In this document: in pieces, positions 62,080-64,000 of the stretch
Layout of the letters: each line of letters opens with the position of its first letter
How positions within the stretch are numbered: the stretch's first letter is position 1
Origin: Atherix ibis
Taxonomy: Eukaryota; Arthropoda; Insecta; Diptera; Athericidae
Direction of reading: 5' to 3'
Assembly (NCBI GenBank): GCA_958298945.1
Contig: OY282609.1
Location: 32,771,212-32,835,211 of the forward strand
Length of the DNA: 64,000 nucleotides
Notes under the pieces: generated by a model
Seen by the model: the letters and a program-made list of their open reading frames with translations, nothing else
Told to the model about the DNA's origin: nothing
Database searches by the model: none
Made by a program: the position numbers and the translations under genes

Positions 62080-63110
62080 TCGATAAAAACTAGAGGAGTG
62101 TAACTGAGGAAACAAAACTCACGCCGATGTATAAGTATCCAAGGAAACTATTTTAAAGAGGATAATATTGGTGTATTAAAATACAATAAAATTGTTGGAA
62201 AGTAAAATTTAGTCTTATAACTTTTTTGGCATAAAATTTCCAAATTGTTGTATTATATTTTTAAGTTATACTCTCTTGTCTCTTATCAAATAAGTATATA
62301 AGTGATGTTGATATTAAATTATTTTTACTTTATTTCTTTCTTTCTTTCTTTTTTTAATGGGCCTCGCCAGACTCTAGTACATCTATCTGCTAAAACGGTT
62401 TAATGGTCCGTTCGGGAACACCCAGGATAGAAAAAGGTAAAAAACAACCAAACGTCCATTGCTACAACATCTATTTTACGATCGGGCACCCATTTTCAAC
62501 CCAAAAATTGCATTCCCGCCACCCCAAGAGAAAGCCCCACGTATAACGTGTCCGCCATTCCTCGCTGAATAACACCTCGAGCGAAAAAAAAACCTCAGCG
62601 CATATTTTTCCCAAAACCCATTTGTACACCAACCAGCGTCGTGCCGTTTTTCAACATTACAAACTCTCCAATTTGATAGTCTCTAGTGCTTACCACATCC
62701 TCCCCCTACCACTCCTAAATTATCTTCTACAAACAATATTTGCCTTTTCAAACCCTTGTTAAAATTACGTTTTTCCCCCCTAACACAAGTTGTTCGTATT
62801 ATGATTTTAAGACATTTACCGCTTTTCAGAAATTAACGGATATAAATAAAAAAAATAGAAAAATTAAACATTTTTCCCGCACACAGACAAATATCAAAAA
62901 TTCTCCCAACAAAACTCGTGCCCATCCCATGTTTCTTATCTTTATAATCCTTACTTCATATTCTAACATATTTTGAGTTTATTTATTCACAACCCAATAT
63001 TTTTTATGGCTACACAATTTGGCAGGACTCGTGTTTATAGTTTCCGTTCGACACATTATGGTGAATCTTAGATAAGCGTCTAAACAACGAATTACTATTT
63101 CAGTACCATA
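62080..63110. other. Gene-free stretch with TTTC repeat and C-rich segment
   Basis: A (TTTC)n tract lies at 62332-62352. From about 62355 to 62960 the plus strand is markedly rich in C over G, with many CCC runs, unlike the rest of the window. A 78-codon frame at 62740 has no recognisable domain. No gene is claimed. Confidence 0.45.
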
Positions 63111-63117
63111 ATAAAGA

Positions 63118-63196
63118 GGATACAGACAAGTGAATCTTTTTGAAGAAAAAAAATAAAAAGGATACAGACAAGTGAATCTTTTTGAAGAAAAAAAAT
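63118..63196. repeat. 37-bp tandem direct repeat
   Basis: Two exact copies (63118-63154 and 63160-63196, period 42) of a unit beginning GGATACAGACAAGTGAATCT and ending in an A-run. The lack of divergence indicates a recent duplication. Confidence 0.85.
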
Positions 63197-63284
63197 CCTA
63201 TTCAGGATTTAGTTTCTTTAGCTAAAAACTTTTATAGCCCTTTAAGGGTGTACTCTGACTACGCTGCTACTGTTTTTACGTGTT

Positions 63285-63311
63285 GTGAGCCCTTAAAAAC
63301 CCTTGACTGCG
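63285..63311 (-). mobile_element. Inverted 27-bp copy of mariner 5' sequence
   Basis: The 27 bases here are the exact reverse complement of 63460-63486 inside the 5' untranslated region of the mariner that starts at 63419. Both contain AAGGGTTTTTAAGGGCTCAC or its complement. This suggests a remnant of a second, inverted insertion or a rearranged end. Confidence 0.7.
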
Positions 63312-63418
63312 AATGTTAATAGAACAATTACTAGATTATGTTAGGCTCTAAAATCGTCCGTTCTCATATTAGGACTGGACTACCAAAACCCATTGGTTAA
63401 TTTAGTCTTTGTTTCTTA

Positions 63419-64000
63419 ACAGTTCGGCTGAAAAGTTTGGAACGTTGACGTCTAGATGGCGCAGTCAAGGGTTTTTAAGGGCTCACACCATGCTTCAAAT
63501 GATTCCTGTCAAAATTTGACAGCAATTGGTCGATTGGTTCGTGAGATATAGCATTTTGAGTGGAGCAACTTTTGTTATTGAAAAAAAAATGGATAAAGAC
63601 GAATTTCGTGTATTGATAAAGCATTGCTTTTTGATGAAAAAAAATACAGCGGAAACCAAAGCATGGTTTGACAAACGTTATGCGGACTCTGCTCCAGCTA
63701 TTTCAACTGTGGAATATAGGTTTCGTCAATTTCGAACTGGTCGTACGAGCACAGTTGATGCAGAACGCAGTGGACGCCCAAAAGAGGTGGTGACGGCAGA
63801 AAACATCAAAAAAATCCACAAAATAATTTTAAATGACAGTAAAGTGAAGTTGAGCGAGATAGCTGAGACTCTGAAGATATCGAAAGAGCGTGTTGGACAT
63901 ATCGTGCATGAATATTTGGGCATGCGAAAGCTGTGTGCAAAGTGGGTGCCGCGTGAGCTTACTGTGGACCAAAAACAACAACGTGTTGATGATTCTGAGC
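63419..64000 (+). mobile_element. Irritans-type mariner, 5' part, continues past window
   Basis: The left end ACAGTTCGGCTGAAAAGTTT follows a TA target dinucleotide and resembles the terminal repeats of Himar1-like (irritans subfamily) mariners. An untranslated leader of about 170 bp precedes the transposase gene. No internal stop is seen, so this may be the youngest element in the window. Confidence 0.85.
63589..64000 (+). CDS. Mariner (irritans subfamily) transposase, N-terminal part
   Basis: Starts ATG at 63589 after an A-run and is open to the window edge (137 codons). It begins MDKDEFRVLIKHCFLMKKNT, then AETKAWFDKRYADSAPAIST (first HTH), RTSTVDAERSGRPKEVVTAE (the AT-hook-like GRPKEVVT linker), a second HTH (KVKLSEIAETLKISKERVGH), and MRKLCAKWVPRELTVDQKQQ, the WVPREL(T) motif needed for transposase dimer contacts in mariners. 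The catalytic DD34D domain lies beyond the window. Similarity to Himar1-type transposases is very high by eye. Because it is unbroken here, activity is possible but cannot be judged. Confidence 0.9.
   Translation, partial: MDKDEFRVLIKHCFLMKKNTAETKAWFDKRYADSAPAISTVEYRFRQFRTGRTSTVDAERSGRPKEVVTAENIKKIHKIILNDSKVKLSEIAETLKISKERVGHIVHEYLGMRKLCAKWVPRELTVDQKQQRVDDSE

Overview
The window is eukaryotic, very AT-rich DNA from an insect, most likely a fly (Diptera). The evidence is three spliced protein-coding genes with insect-type short introns (a PX-SH3-RhoGAP gene of the CdGAPr/ARHGAP32-33 class, an ABHD11-type hydrolase and the homeobox gene bsh), Jockey-clade LINEs, and an unusual density of Tc1/mariner relics. 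Species cannot be fixed from sequence alone. No rRNA, tRNA, CRISPR or bacterial operon structure was seen.

Layout: 1-7.4 kb is mostly non-coding, with faint transposon relics and a 250-bp tandem duplication. 7.5-15.8 kb holds the eight-exon CdGAPr-like gene (+). 15.8-21.2 kb is gene-poor, extremely AT-rich DNA with microsatellites, a perfect 31-bp hairpin and a G-run cluster. 21.3-33.9 kb holds three tiny two-exon secreted-peptide genes (21.3, 27.6 and 33.7 kb, all +) set among mariner copies, a Jockey LINE and a MITE. 34-37.8 kb has an unresolved ORF cluster and a Harbinger transposase fragment. 37.8-39.7 kb (-) is the ABHD11-like gene, which has two competing last exons. 40-55.5 kb is a transposon graveyard: foldbacks, at least four mariner copies including a nested pair, a LINE RNase H relic and a second Jockey copy. 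56.2-58.9 kb (-) is bsh in four exons. 60.4-64 kb has a LINE split by a Tc1/mariner-type element and, at the right edge, the 5' part of an uninterrupted irritans-type mariner that runs out of the window.

The conserved genes look unrelated in function: Rho-GTPase signalling, mitochondrial lipid/acyl hydrolysis and brain patterning. The most novel signal is the small secreted-peptide family. Its members have an 18-codon signal-peptide exon, a phase-0 intron and a second exon carrying a short, divergent mature peptide. In two of them the mature part is strongly basic and begins Ala-Cys-Arg, and their promoters are visibly related. This pattern (conserved promoter and signal, diverged mature part) resembles antimicrobial peptides or the secreted salivary effectors of gall midges; that assignment is inference. 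The second notable observation is the duplicated terminal exon of the ABHD11-like gene, in which each version supplies the catalytic histidine at the same residue number.
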